A stretch of 25,257 nucleotides of DNA from an uncultured Clostridia bacterium. Lineage in GTDB: Bacteria; Bacillota; Clostridia; TANB77; CAG-508. The notes below the pieces were generated by a model that saw only the letters and a list, made by a program, of their open reading frames with translations, was not told the origin of the DNA and searched no databases. A program made the position numbers and the translations under genes. The stretch covers positions 1-25,257 of the forward strand of contig CAKPPS010000020.1 in NCBI GenBank assembly GCA_934177795.1, read 5' to 3'. The stretch's first letter is position 1. The number at the start of each line of letters is the position of its first letter. This document shows positions 8,253 to 16,874 of this stretch, piece by piece.

Positions 8253-10949
8253 ATGCTACAAATAAAAAATTTTTTTAAAAAGTTCATAATAGCATTAATG
8301 GTTATAATAATGATATTTTGCTTTATTATACCATCTTATTCTCATGCGGCTTCAATAAAATCAGTTTTAACAAATGGTTTTCAAACATTTATGTTTTGGC
8401 TTTCTGATGGCGTATTATCAATAGCTGAAGATGTATTTACTGGTCATAATCATGTGTATGAAGATTCAGTTCATTTAATTGGTGGAAGTGAAGCAAATGC
8501 AGTTGAAGGAAATACTTATGATATAAAATATGGAGTTGGTGTAATTGTAAGTGGAACACTTCCATTTTTTGATATAGATTTTATGAATCCAATGGAAGAT
8601 CAAACAATTACGAATGAAACAGAAGACACATATGATGCAAAAGCATTTCTTGCAATTTATGGAAAAATTAAGGATGAAATTTCTAGAGAGATTGATTATA
8701 CTGGTGAACATTATTCAGAATGGCAAGATTCTTGTAGTGATCCCAATGTAAGAGAAGATCCAGTTTTACAAAACATTGTAACAGAAGAGCAAATGCAAGC
8801 ACTTAGCGGAACAGAAGTTTGCACATTGCAAAATAAAATTAATCAAATTCGTACTAGACAAAGATATGTAGATACAGGAAATCCTTTTAATGGAAATGAC
8901 GAAGCGGGAACTCAAAGATCATTTGAGAATTTAATTAGTGAACAGTTTTATACAAAAGTAAACGAAATTTGGGAAGAAAAATATGGAGAAAAATTTTATG
9001 ATGATGAAAATCCATCAAATTCTTCTGATTGGCATAATGTTTTTTATTCTAGTACTGTAGATGATGCAGCGATATATGAAAAATATACTACAGAAAATTC
9101 ATTAAAAACAGAAGAATTAAAAAGTTTATTTCAAAAAATGGGGCCAGTTATACAAAAAATATATGAAGACTCTTGTGAAACTAAAACAATACAATCAACA
9201 GCTAAAATATTGGCACCAACTGTAGGAAAATATTATGCTATATTAAGAACTATATCACTTATTGCATTATTATCTGTAATGGTATATATAGGAATAAAAA
9301 TAATAATAAGTAGTACAGCTGGAGAAAAAGCGAAATACAAAGAAAAGTTAGTAAATGTATTTGTAGCTCTTTGTATATTATTTGTAATGCAATATATTAT
9401 AGCAATATTTTTATATGTTTTAGATTTATTTAATCAGGCTTTAAAAAGTTTTGTTATTACATCTGATGGTAATGATGCACTTATGACTGCAATAAGGACA
9501 AAAGCAGATATTGCAAAATCAACAAAGGCAATATTGACATATACGGTTTTATATGTTGCTTTAGTTATAATGACAGCAATATTTACAATAATGTATGTAA
9601 AAAGGATGATAATGATGATTTTGTTAACTGTAATTTCACCAGCAGTTGCAGTTACATATCCAATTGATAAAGAAAATGACGGAAAAGCACAAGCATTTGA
9701 ATTTTGGTTTAAAGAATTTGTATTTAATATATTAATACAACCGGTACATTTAATTCTATATGTAATATTTGTGTCATCCGCTATGACATTAGTTGATAAT
9801 GGAAACTTTTTCTGGGCTTTAGCAGTTTTAATGTTTATGACTCAAGCTGAAAGAATAATTAGAAAGATGTTTGGAATAAATGGAGAAACATTACCAGATT
9901 CAAAATCAAGTATAGCAGGAATGGCAATGGCTGCTTCTGCGGTAAAGAAAATGGCTGGAAAATTAAAATCAGTAGCACTAAAAGGAGGAAAAACAGGTTC
10001 TTCAGCTAGTGGTAGTGACGAAACAAAAATCAGACAAAAAAATATAGAAGATTATAATGAAGAAAGAACTAATAATAAAGCAGAAAAAAATCAAGAAGAA
10101 AAAGAAACCAATAGACTTCGACTAAAAGATGAAGAAAATACAATGAAAGAAAACAAAAAAGAACAAGATAAACAAGAAAATAAAGAACAAGCAGAAAAAC
10201 AAGAAAAAGAAAATGATGAAATTAATAAAAAAGTTGGTAGTAAAATTAAAGAAAAAACCATTAAAGGACTTAAAGGTGCAAAAAGAGTTGCTAAGATATA
10301 TGGTGGAAAAGTATTTACTGCAAAAAATGCAGGAAAATTAGCACAATTAGCAGGAAAAGTTGCATTAGGAGCTACTGGTGGTGCTATAGGTTTATCTGCT
10401 GCAATAGCAACTGGTGACCCTAAAAAAATAGATAATTATGTAGCAAGAGGAGTAATGGCTGGTAGTGGTATTGCTGGATTTACTGGTCAAGTAGCTAAAA
10501 AGGTAACTAAAACAGCTAAAGATATAGGAACAACATATAGAATAGGATATAATGGATGGACAGATAAAGAATATCAAGAGAATGTTGTAATTCCTAAATT
10601 AAAAAAACAAAATGCAAGAAATATGGAAGTTAGAGATAAATATGAAAGAGAATTAGGAAATACAGATTATTTGGATTCTAAGGAAAGAGATGCATTATAT
10701 GAAGCTGGAATCATTGATGAAAATAAAATAATAGATGCATTGAAACAATATGAAAGAGATGGAATAAGTAAAAATGAAATGGTACAAAATGCATTAATTG
10801 CTTCAAGAATAAAAGATAGAAAAGATTTTGAAGCTAGAGAAAAACAATTAAGAAGAATTCTTGAAAAACAAGGATTAAAAGAAAAAGAATTAGAAAAAAC
10901 TCTTAATACTAGAATGAAACGTATAAGTGAATTGAGTGGTATTAACTAG
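8253..10949 (+). CDS. VirB6/TrbL-like polytopic channel protein, copy 2
   Basis: An 898-residue paralogue of the previous protein. It shares the membrane core (about 328-535; YIGIKIIISS, then VAVTYPIDKENDGKAQAF) and the C-terminal domain (TYRIG..., KYEREL, YEAGIIDE). It differs in two places. The ectodomain after the signal segment is far longer (about 30-325) and contains several cysteines (in SCSDP, EVCTL, DSCET). The linker is a Glu/Lys/Gln-rich coiled coil (about 597-660) instead of the acidic Ser/Asn linker. Two VirB6-like copies side by side suggest a heteromeric channel, with copy 2 reaching further outside. The gene starts 14 bases after copy 1 behind AAAGGAGG. Confidence 0.8.
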   Translation: MLQIKNFFKKFIIALMVIIMIFCFIIPSYSHAASIKSVLTNGFQTFMFWLSDGVLSIAEDVFTGHNHVYEDSVHLIGGSEANAVEGNTYDIKYGVGVIVSGTLPFFDIDFMNPMEDQTITNETEDTYDAKAFLAIYGKIKDEISREIDYTGEHYSEWQDSCSDPNVREDPVLQNIVTEEQMQALSGTEVCTLQNKINQIRTRQRYVDTGNPFNGNDEAGTQRSFENLISEQFYTKVNEIWEEKYGEKFYDDENPSNSSDWHNVFYSSTVDDAAIYEKYTTENSLKTEELKSLFQKMGPVIQKIYEDSCETKTIQSTAKILAPTVGKYYAILRTISLIALLSVMVYIGIKIIISSTAGEKAKYKEKLVNVFVALCILFVMQYIIAIFLYVLDLFNQALKSFVITSDGNDALMTAIRTKADIAKSTKAILTYTVLYVALVIMTAIFTIMYVKRMIMMILLTVISPAVAVTYPIDKENDGKAQAFEFWFKEFVFNILIQPVHLILYVIFVSSAMTLVDNGNFFWALAVLMFMTQAERIIRKMFGINGETLPDSKSSIAGMAMAASAVKKMAGKLKSVALKGGKTGSSASGSDETKIRQKNIEDYNEERTNNKAEKNQEEKETNRLRLKDEENTMKENKKEQDKQENKEQAEKQEKENDEINKKVGSKIKEKTIKGLKGAKRVAKIYGGKVFTAKNAGKLAQLAGKVALGATGGAIGLSAAIATGDPKKIDNYVARGVMAGSGIAGFTGQVAKKVTKTAKDIGTTYRIGYNGWTDKEYQENVVIPKLKKQNARNMEVRDKYERELGNTDYLDSKERDALYEAGIIDENKIIDALKQYERDGISKNEMVQNALIASRIKDRKDFEAREKQLRRILEKQGLKEKELEKTLNTRMKRISELSGIN

Positions 10950-10960
10950 GAGGTATAGTG

Positions 10961-11869
10961 GTGTTAAAAATTAAGAGATATTTTAATAGAAATACAAAAA
11001 AAGTTTTAATTACTATATTGATTTTAGTTATGATTATTATTTTTATACAAGTTTTGAATAAAATTGCAAAAGATAAAAAAAGTAATACTACAAATACTGA
11101 AATAGCTAAAAATAGTATTTCGGATGAACAAAGGACAACAGCCATAACAAAAGATGTCATAGAAGAAGAAAAGAATACAGAAATTGTAAGCATTATTTCA
11201 GATTTTGTTAATAAATGTAATAACAAACAGCTAGAAGAAGCTTATAATATGCTTTCAACTGAATGTAAACAACAAGTATATCCATCAATGGAAAATTTTA
11301 AAAAGTCTTACTATGATATAGTATTTTCAACTCAAAAAGAAATTGATGTAAAATCTTGGATAATAAAAAATAATATATATACATACAAAGTTTCTTTTAC
11401 AGAAGATTTAATGGCAAATAAAAATGCAAAACAAACAGAGGATTATTATTCCATTGTAAAAGAAAATGATGAAAACAAATTAAATATTAATGGGTTTATA
11501 GGTAGTAGACAAATTAATAAAGAAAAAATGATAAATAATATAAACATTAAAATAAAAAAAGTATATACATATATGGAATATGAAGATTATGATATAGAAA
11601 TAAATAATAACCTTAATAATAAAATAATTTTAGATACTAAAGAAAAAACAACAACAATGTATATAGCTGATAGTAATGGTAATAAATATTATTCGAAGAA
11701 TTACCAATTATCAAAATTTGATTTAGAAATAAATGCAAAAAGTAGTAAAGAGTTAAATATATCTTTTAATAAGGGTTATAACTCAAATGTTAATGTAAAG
11801 AAAATAGGATTTTTAAATATACAAGAGATTAATAATAAAAAAGATAATAAAATAGAAATAGACTTGTAA
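10961..11869 (+). CDS. VirB8/TcpC-like single-pass assembly protein
   Basis: About 302 residues, with a basic N-terminal tail, one membrane helix (about 15-34), a polar linker and two ectodomain parts. The first (about 70-175) has the helix-then-strand pattern IVSIISDFVNKC...LEEAYNMLS expected of an NTF2-like fold, as in VirB8 and TcpC. The second (about 190-300) is strand-rich. VirB8-type proteins bridge the channel and wall in T4SSs. Two adjacent GTG codons could start it, at 10958 and 10961. AGGAGG at 10948-10953 is four and seven bases away respectively, so the second is preferred. The family assignment rests on topology and weak pattern similarity. Confidence 0.65.
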   Translation: MLKIKRYFNRNTKKVLITILILVMIIIFIQVLNKIAKDKKSNTTNTEIAKNSISDEQRTTAITKDVIEEEKNTEIVSIISDFVNKCNNKQLEEAYNMLSTECKQQVYPSMENFKKSYYDIVFSTQKEIDVKSWIIKNNIYTYKVSFTEDLMANKNAKQTEDYYSIVKENDENKLNINGFIGSRQINKEKMINNINIKIKKVYTYMEYEDYDIEINNNLNNKIILDTKEKTTTMYIADSNGNKYYSKNYQLSKFDLEINAKSSKELNISFNKGYNSNVNVKKIGFLNIQEINNKKDNKIEIDL

Positions 11870-11882
11870 AGAGGTGATATAA

Positions 11883-12191
11883 ATGGGTGAAGAAGATGAG
11901 GGTTCAAAAACAATAAAAGATACTGCAAAAAAAGCTGGAAAAGATGCAGCAAGAAAAGCTGGCAAAGCAGTTACAAAACAAATAATGAAAATGATAAAAA
12001 AAATAGTAAGCCTATTTATAAAACTTTTTGGAAAATATATTCTTATAATTGTTGCTGGAGCACTGTTAATTGGATCTGTTTGGTATATAGCACGAAAGGC
12101 ATCAATAAGTAATGTATTAGATTCAGCAAAGGAAGCAATTAGTTCAATATTTAATACAGATAGTGATGGACAAGGTAGTCGGATCTTCTGA
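11883..12191 (+). CDS. membrane-anchor N terminus, probably split from the hydrolase protein by a frameshift
   Basis: A 102-residue frame with good site GAGGTGAT before the ATG. The first 45 residues are basic and Ala-rich, followed by one membrane helix (about 52-70) and a short Ser/Asp segment ending ...NTDSDGQGSRIF. The protein stops there with TGA. The next large frame, offset by +1, begins with an acidic Ser-rich linker that continues the same composition, has no ribosome binding site and has no membrane segment of its own. The simplest reading is one gene whose N-terminal anchor and C-terminal enzymes are now out of phase. Alternatively this is a genuine small membrane protein. The two frames are both open from 12121 to 12191. 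Confidence 0.6.
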   Translation: MGEEDEGSKTIKDTAKKAGKDAARKAGKAVTKQIMKMIKKIVSLFIKLFGKYILIIVAGALLIGSVWYIARKASISNVLDSAKEAISSIFNTDSDGQGSRIF

Positions 12192-15100
12192 TGAAGAAAA
12201 TAGCGAAGATAGTTCATCAATATCTTCTGAAAATATTGTAGATTTTACTAAAGCTACGACTATAGAAGGAAATGATGAAAGTGGATATTATATAAAAATA
12301 TCAAAAGATGTTTTTGATAAGTTTGAAGAAAATTTAAAAGATAAAGATGTAGAACCCAAAGACTTAGGCTTAACTAATTTTGATTGTTTTAAAACATTTA
12401 TAGAAACGGAAATTAAAACACAATTTCCTGATTTAGGAAATGTAAATATTCCTTCGGACAGTGAAGATATAGTTACTAATGGGTGTATAAAGATAAAAAG
12501 AGCTAAAATAAATAATAGTAATCAATCAGAAGAAATATATTTAAAATATACAACTAAACAGAAATTTGAAGAAATGTGTAACAATAATGATTTAAATGCA
12601 TTAAACTTTTTTACATTAGATGAAGAAGGAAAATTGATAATTGCAAGTGATTCTTATATAAAAGTTGTAACAACAACATCAGGAGATACATCAATTGCAA
12701 CTGAAATTCCAGCAAGTAAAGAAGAAACAACTGTTACTGAAGAATCACCAATTGATTATAGATCAGCAGTAAATAAATACTCAATGCCATTCGCTTTTTC
12801 GCTAGATATATTAGCAACTTCAGGAGGAGAAGATATTGCATTAGGAATGAATGAATTGGCCAAAAGTTCTGAAATGGAAATTACAGTAGAAGTAACTGTG
12901 CAAGAAAATCATAGTGAAGAAAATTATGCCTATAGACAAAGAGATGAAGGAGATAAAAAATTTTTTTATAGAATAAATGAAAAACAAACTTATGAAGGTA
13001 GAAGACCAGAAATAATATTAAGAGAATCAGGAACAACTACTGTAGAAGCTTCTCCAAATGAAAAAACTTGTACAGTAAATGTTGTGACAGATACAAGATA
13101 TAATACATGTAATGTAGAATTAACAAAAGTTGATTCTTGGATAGCAAAAGCGGAAAAAACGTATCAACCCGCTGAAGTTGAAAATACATCCTCAGGGCCA
13201 ACAACTTCACAATTAGATCCTATAAGAAAAGATGCCAATCCGGATGATTATGATGTAAATACTGATTCTGATGTTAAAAGGTTCATGAATAGAAAGATAA
13301 CATATTGGAAAAATGTAATTGCAAGAGAAGAAATGCCAGAGGGATGTATAGATAGAAGCATTATAGGACAAGCTACTAATTTAGATGTATCAAATGTAGA
13401 TAAGGTAACATATACTACGCAAACATCTTCTTCTACAAGTACTACAAGAAAATATGATGTTACAACAACAGAAACGGTAAGTAATGAACAAAAAGTATTT
13501 GATGTTTTTGATAATAATGAAGATTCTTTCCGTAGAATGGAAGATGCAGAGGAATTTTTATATTCTGAACTTGAAGAAAATGCAAATACGATAAATTTTT
13601 CGGATATTATGAGATATCTTATAAATAAATATTTAGACCCTAATTATGATGGAACATTAGATTTAAGTATTTTTGACTTGGAAGATTTTAATAGTATTAT
13701 TGACGGTGTAACAGGAAGTATATTGGCTGATTATATTAGATTATGGGAGAATCCCGATTTATATAAATATTATAAAGGAATAACTTCTACATCAAGTTAT
13801 GCTAGTGGAGAATATTATAAAACATATGGTGATGGACATATTAATATAGCTTATGGACAAGTAATTGATACAACTTGGAATGATGAAGTTTTTAGAAAAC
13901 ATGGTGTAGAGCCATCTGTATTGCGTGGATATGGTTCAGGTCAAGTATTTAGGGAATTAACTGGTGCAGAAGTTGAAGAAGTATTTGAAGAAATTGCTAA
14001 TAATACATATGAAGCAACAAAATCAGCAATTAATTCTTCAATTCTTTCACAATTAAGTGAAAATCAAATACATGCATTAACAGCTGTAAAATATCAATAT
14101 GGTAATATAGGGAATTTTAATAGTGTATATGCTAAATACAGTCAAGGAGATAAATCTGGATTTAGAAGTTCTTTTACTGTAAATGGTGGACATCCATTTC
14201 TAAGAGGTGTGCCACAAGAAAGAGGAGAAGCTAACTGGAAGTTATTTGATCAAGGAATATATGAGGGACGAGGAATAACACTTAATCCATCAGATTATAT
14301 TTCTATGGGAGGTTCACCTGAGCAATTTTTAAGAAAAGCAGCAGAAGTTAAAGCATATATAGTTAATAATAATTATTCATATACACAAAATCCCAATAAT
14401 TTACCAAGTAATAAAGATAGTTACAAAAATGTTAGTGGAGTATGCTGTGCAACATATGTAACTTGGGTAATGCATGAGGCTGGATTAGATGATTATATTG
14501 GAAACAATATAAATCTTGTGTCTGGAGTATATAGTAAATTAAAAGAAAAAAATGTTACAGAAATAAAATTTACAAATGAGTCTGTTTTAAAAGAAGGAGA
14601 TATATTATTTTATAAAAAGAAATATGACGATGGGACAGAAACAGATTTTACTCATATAGATATATATGCAGGAAATGGTAAAAAGTGGAATGCTGGTAGT
14701 TCTTCATCTGTTAGAATAAATGGAACAGAGAATTTATATACAAGTGGTAGTTATCAAACAGATCAATCTGGACGTAGGTATAAATCAACATTAGTATTTG
14801 CTATGAGACTTAACTTCCAGGGTTCTGGTGGTGAATGGAAACCAAATGCTCAGGGTATAAATATAGGTACATTTACATCTGGTATTACAGGAAAAACTTT
14901 TACTATAATAAATCAGATGAAAGTAAATGGTTGGGGAAGTAAATGTAATAGAGCACTTGCAACATCAATGCTTAGTGCATATGTTAGAAATAGTACTAGT
15001 GAAATAGTAAATTATACAGGAGCAATTTGGGCTGGTGCAGATAATAATGAGTATTTTGGAAAAGGAAATTTAAAATCAGAAAATTTATCTACAGCTACTT

Positions 15101-15360
15101 CTTATAAAGAGTATGTAAAAAATAGATTACCTCAAGGTCATTATATAGCTATGCATATAGGAAATAGTAATTATCATGGAAAATCCGGCAAAAAATGGAG
15201 TAGTTCAATGCACTGGGTTGGAATATTAGGATACAAAATTGAAAATGGTAAAATTAAAATATTTGTGGCAGACGTTGGACATGGAAATACAGGATGGTAT
15301 GATTTAGATGAGTTTGATACAGCTACAATAGATCATATTGAAGATGTTCAAAGAAAATAG
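12163..15360 (+). CDS. T4SS peptidoglycan hydrolase with three enzyme-like modules (VirB1 role)
   Basis: A 1065-codon frame starting at GTG 12163, probably the continuation of the preceding anchor. After an acidic linker and a long Thr/Ser/Glu-rich region come three modules. (1) About 520-705: a GH24 phage-lysozyme-like domain, with candidate catalytic Glu529 in WENPDLYKYY, a GDGHINIAYG segment and the family-like ending R..E.NWKLF. (2) About 740-890: an NlpC/P60-like domain with Cys762 (in VCCATYV) and His831 (in FTHIDIYAG). (3) About 905-1065: a papain/C39-like domain with Cys928 (GSKCNRA), His1017 (MHWVGI) and Asp1037 (VADVGHG). Such enzymes open the cell wall for the secretion apparatus. 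No ribosome binding site or export signal precedes the frame. Numbering is from GTG 12163. Confidence 0.78.
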   Translation: MMDKVVGSSDEENSEDSSSISSENIVDFTKATTIEGNDESGYYIKISKDVFDKFEENLKDKDVEPKDLGLTNFDCFKTFIETEIKTQFPDLGNVNIPSDSEDIVTNGCIKIKRAKINNSNQSEEIYLKYTTKQKFEEMCNNNDLNALNFFTLDEEGKLIIASDSYIKVVTTTSGDTSIATEIPASKEETTVTEESPIDYRSAVNKYSMPFAFSLDILATSGGEDIALGMNELAKSSEMEITVEVTVQENHSEENYAYRQRDEGDKKFFYRINEKQTYEGRRPEIILRESGTTTVEASPNEKTCTVNVVTDTRYNTCNVELTKVDSWIAKAEKTYQPAEVENTSSGPTTSQLDPIRKDANPDDYDVNTDSDVKRFMNRKITYWKNVIAREEMPEGCIDRSIIGQATNLDVSNVDKVTYTTQTSSSTSTTRKYDVTTTETVSNEQKVFDVFDNNEDSFRRMEDAEEFLYSELEENANTINFSDIMRYLINKYLDPNYDGTLDLSIFDLEDFNSIIDGVTGSILADYIRLWENPDLYKYYKGITSTSSYASGEYYKTYGDGHINIAYGQVIDTTWNDEVFRKHGVEPSVLRGYGSGQVFRELTGAEVEEVFEEIANNTYEATKSAINSSILSQLSENQIHALTAVKYQYGNIGNFNSVYAKYSQGDKSGFRSSFTVNGGHPFLRGVPQERGEANWKLFDQGIYEGRGITLNPSDYISMGGSPEQFLRKAAEVKAYIVNNNYSYTQNPNNLPSNKDSYKNVSGVCCATYVTWVMHEAGLDDYIGNNINLVSGVYSKLKEKNVTEIKFTNESVLKEGDILFYKKKYDDGTETDFTHIDIYAGNGKKWNAGSSSSVRINGTENLYTSGSYQTDQSGRRYKSTLVFAMRLNFQGSGGEWKPNAQGINIGTFTSGITGKTFTIINQMKVNGWGSKCNRALATSMLSAYVRNSTSEIVNYTGAIWAGADNNEYFGKGNLKSENLSTATSYKEYVKNRLPQGHYIAMHIGNSNYHGKSGKKWSSSMHWVGILGYKIENGKIKIFVADVGHGNTGWYDLDEFDTATIDHIEDVQRK

Positions 15361-15392
15361 ATAAATTTATTATATTTTGATAGGAGATTTAA

Positions 15393-16799
15393 ATGAAAGA
15401 TAAGACTTTGAAAATAGGTATAATAATTTGCTTTATTGTTATTATTATATTGATTATATGTATAAGTGTATTTTTATTTAATAAGAAAAATAGTGAAGTA
15501 GTTGAAGATGAAGAAACTTTAGAATATATTAATAAATTAAAAGAAGATAGAGTTAATAATACGACACAAAATTTATCTAAAATAAGTGAATATTATGAAT
15601 ATTTTGATATAAAGACTTGTGTTGATAAGTATTTTAGTTTATTAAATAATACAATTATAAGTAATCAATATGATGATATGTATGAATCAAATGTAAATAT
15701 TAAAGAAGAAAAAAAGAAGTTATCTAAAGAAAACCTAGCTAAAGTTTATCAAGTTTTAGATGAAGAATTTTTAAATAAGAAGGGATTAACAGAAAATAAT
15801 CTAGATCAATATTATAAAGATTATAAAAACTCTTCATTTGAAATAAAAACAATATATAAACAAAAGAATACTGATAATATAGAACAATACATTGTATATG
15901 GTTTACTTTTAAATAATGAAAAATTCACAAGTGAAACATCTGGTTTAATAGTAAATATTGATACTTCTAATAATACATTTTCTATTTTTCCACCTAAATA
16001 TTTAGAAGAAAATAAATATTTAGATTTAAAACAAGGTGATGAAATAGAAAAAATAAATAAAAATAATATAGTTGCTAATGAATTTAATAAAATAGAATTA
16101 AACAATAACTCAACAGTATCAGAAGAAAAAATTTCAAAAGAATTATTTAATAAGTATAAAAATACTTTGACATATGCAAAGGAACAACTATATAATGATT
16201 TAAATAGTGAATATAAAAAAGCTAAAAACAAAACATTAGAAGAATATGTAAAAATATTAAAAGAAAAAGAAAATTATCTTTTAAAAAGAAAGCTTAGTAA
16301 ATATAAAATGTATCAAGAAAATGGATATAAAGAATATGTATTAATTGATGATGATAATAATTATTATATATTTAATGATAGAGGAGTAATGAATTATGAT
16401 TTGATGTTAGATACATATACATCCGATTATCCAGAATTTGTTGATAAGTATAATAGCTCAAATAATTATCAAAAGTTTAAATTGAATTTTACGAAAATCA
16501 TTACTGCAATAGATAAAGAAGATTATGAATATGTGTATTCAAAATTAGATGATAACTTCAAGAAAAATAATTATAATACATTGAATAAATTAGAACAATA
16601 TATTAAAGAAAATCTTTCTGATATTAGTAATGCAGAATATAGCAATTTTAAAGTGCAAGGATCAACATATAGTTGTGATTTAAAAGTAAATACAGATGAG
16701 ATAGAAGGCGAAAGCAAGAAAAGTGAAGTAAAAACTATAAAAGTTTTAATGAAATTTAAAGAAGGAACCAATTTTGTAATTTCGTTTTTTATGCAATAA
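15393..16799 (+). CDS. single-pass extracytoplasmic protein with VirB8-like layout, unknown function
   Basis: A 468-residue protein with an N-terminal membrane helix (about 8-29) and a long Lys/Asn/Glu-rich outer part. At least two segments start with a helix of the form 'D...CVDKYFSLLNN' (about 75-180) and 'F...ITAIDKEDYEYVYSKLDDNF' (about 365-465), each followed by strands. This is the pattern of NTF2-like/VirB8-like domains. I do not recognise a catalytic motif. It is the last gene of the T4SS operon, 32 bases after the hydrolase gene, with AGGAG upstream. Operon position and resemblance to the 10961 gene suggest a structural assembly factor. It could also be a surface protein specific to this lineage. 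Confidence 0.68.
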   Translation: MKDKTLKIGIIICFIVIIILIICISVFLFNKKNSEVVEDEETLEYINKLKEDRVNNTTQNLSKISEYYEYFDIKTCVDKYFSLLNNTIISNQYDDMYESNVNIKEEKKKLSKENLAKVYQVLDEEFLNKKGLTENNLDQYYKDYKNSSFEIKTIYKQKNTDNIEQYIVYGLLLNNEKFTSETSGLIVNIDTSNNTFSIFPPKYLEENKYLDLKQGDEIEKINKNNIVANEFNKIELNNNSTVSEEKISKELFNKYKNTLTYAKEQLYNDLNSEYKKAKNKTLEEYVKILKEKENYLLKRKLSKYKMYQENGYKEYVLIDDDNNYYIFNDRGVMNYDLMLDTYTSDYPEFVDKYNSSNNYQKFKLNFTKIITAIDKEDYEYVYSKLDDNFKKNNYNTLNKLEQYIKENLSDISNAEYSNFKVQGSTYSCDLKVNTDEIEGESKKSEVKTIKVLMKFKEGTNFVISFFMQ

Positions 16800-16802
16800 A
16801 AT

Positions 16803-16850
16803 AGGACCTTTAATAATATTCTATATAATAGTAATATTATTAAAGGTCCT
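16803..16850. terminator. 18-bp inverted repeat between the T4SS operon and the lipase gene
   Basis: Perfect arms 16803-16820 and 16833-16850, which start with AGGACC, flank a 12-base AT loop. No proper T run follows on the plus strand (GAATATATTTT), so termination is likely weak or partial. The repeat ends about 14 bases before the ribosome binding site of the lipase gene, so it could instead control that gene or act as an operator. Confidence 0.55.
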
Positions 16851-16874
16851 GAATATATTTTACAAGGTGATTTT

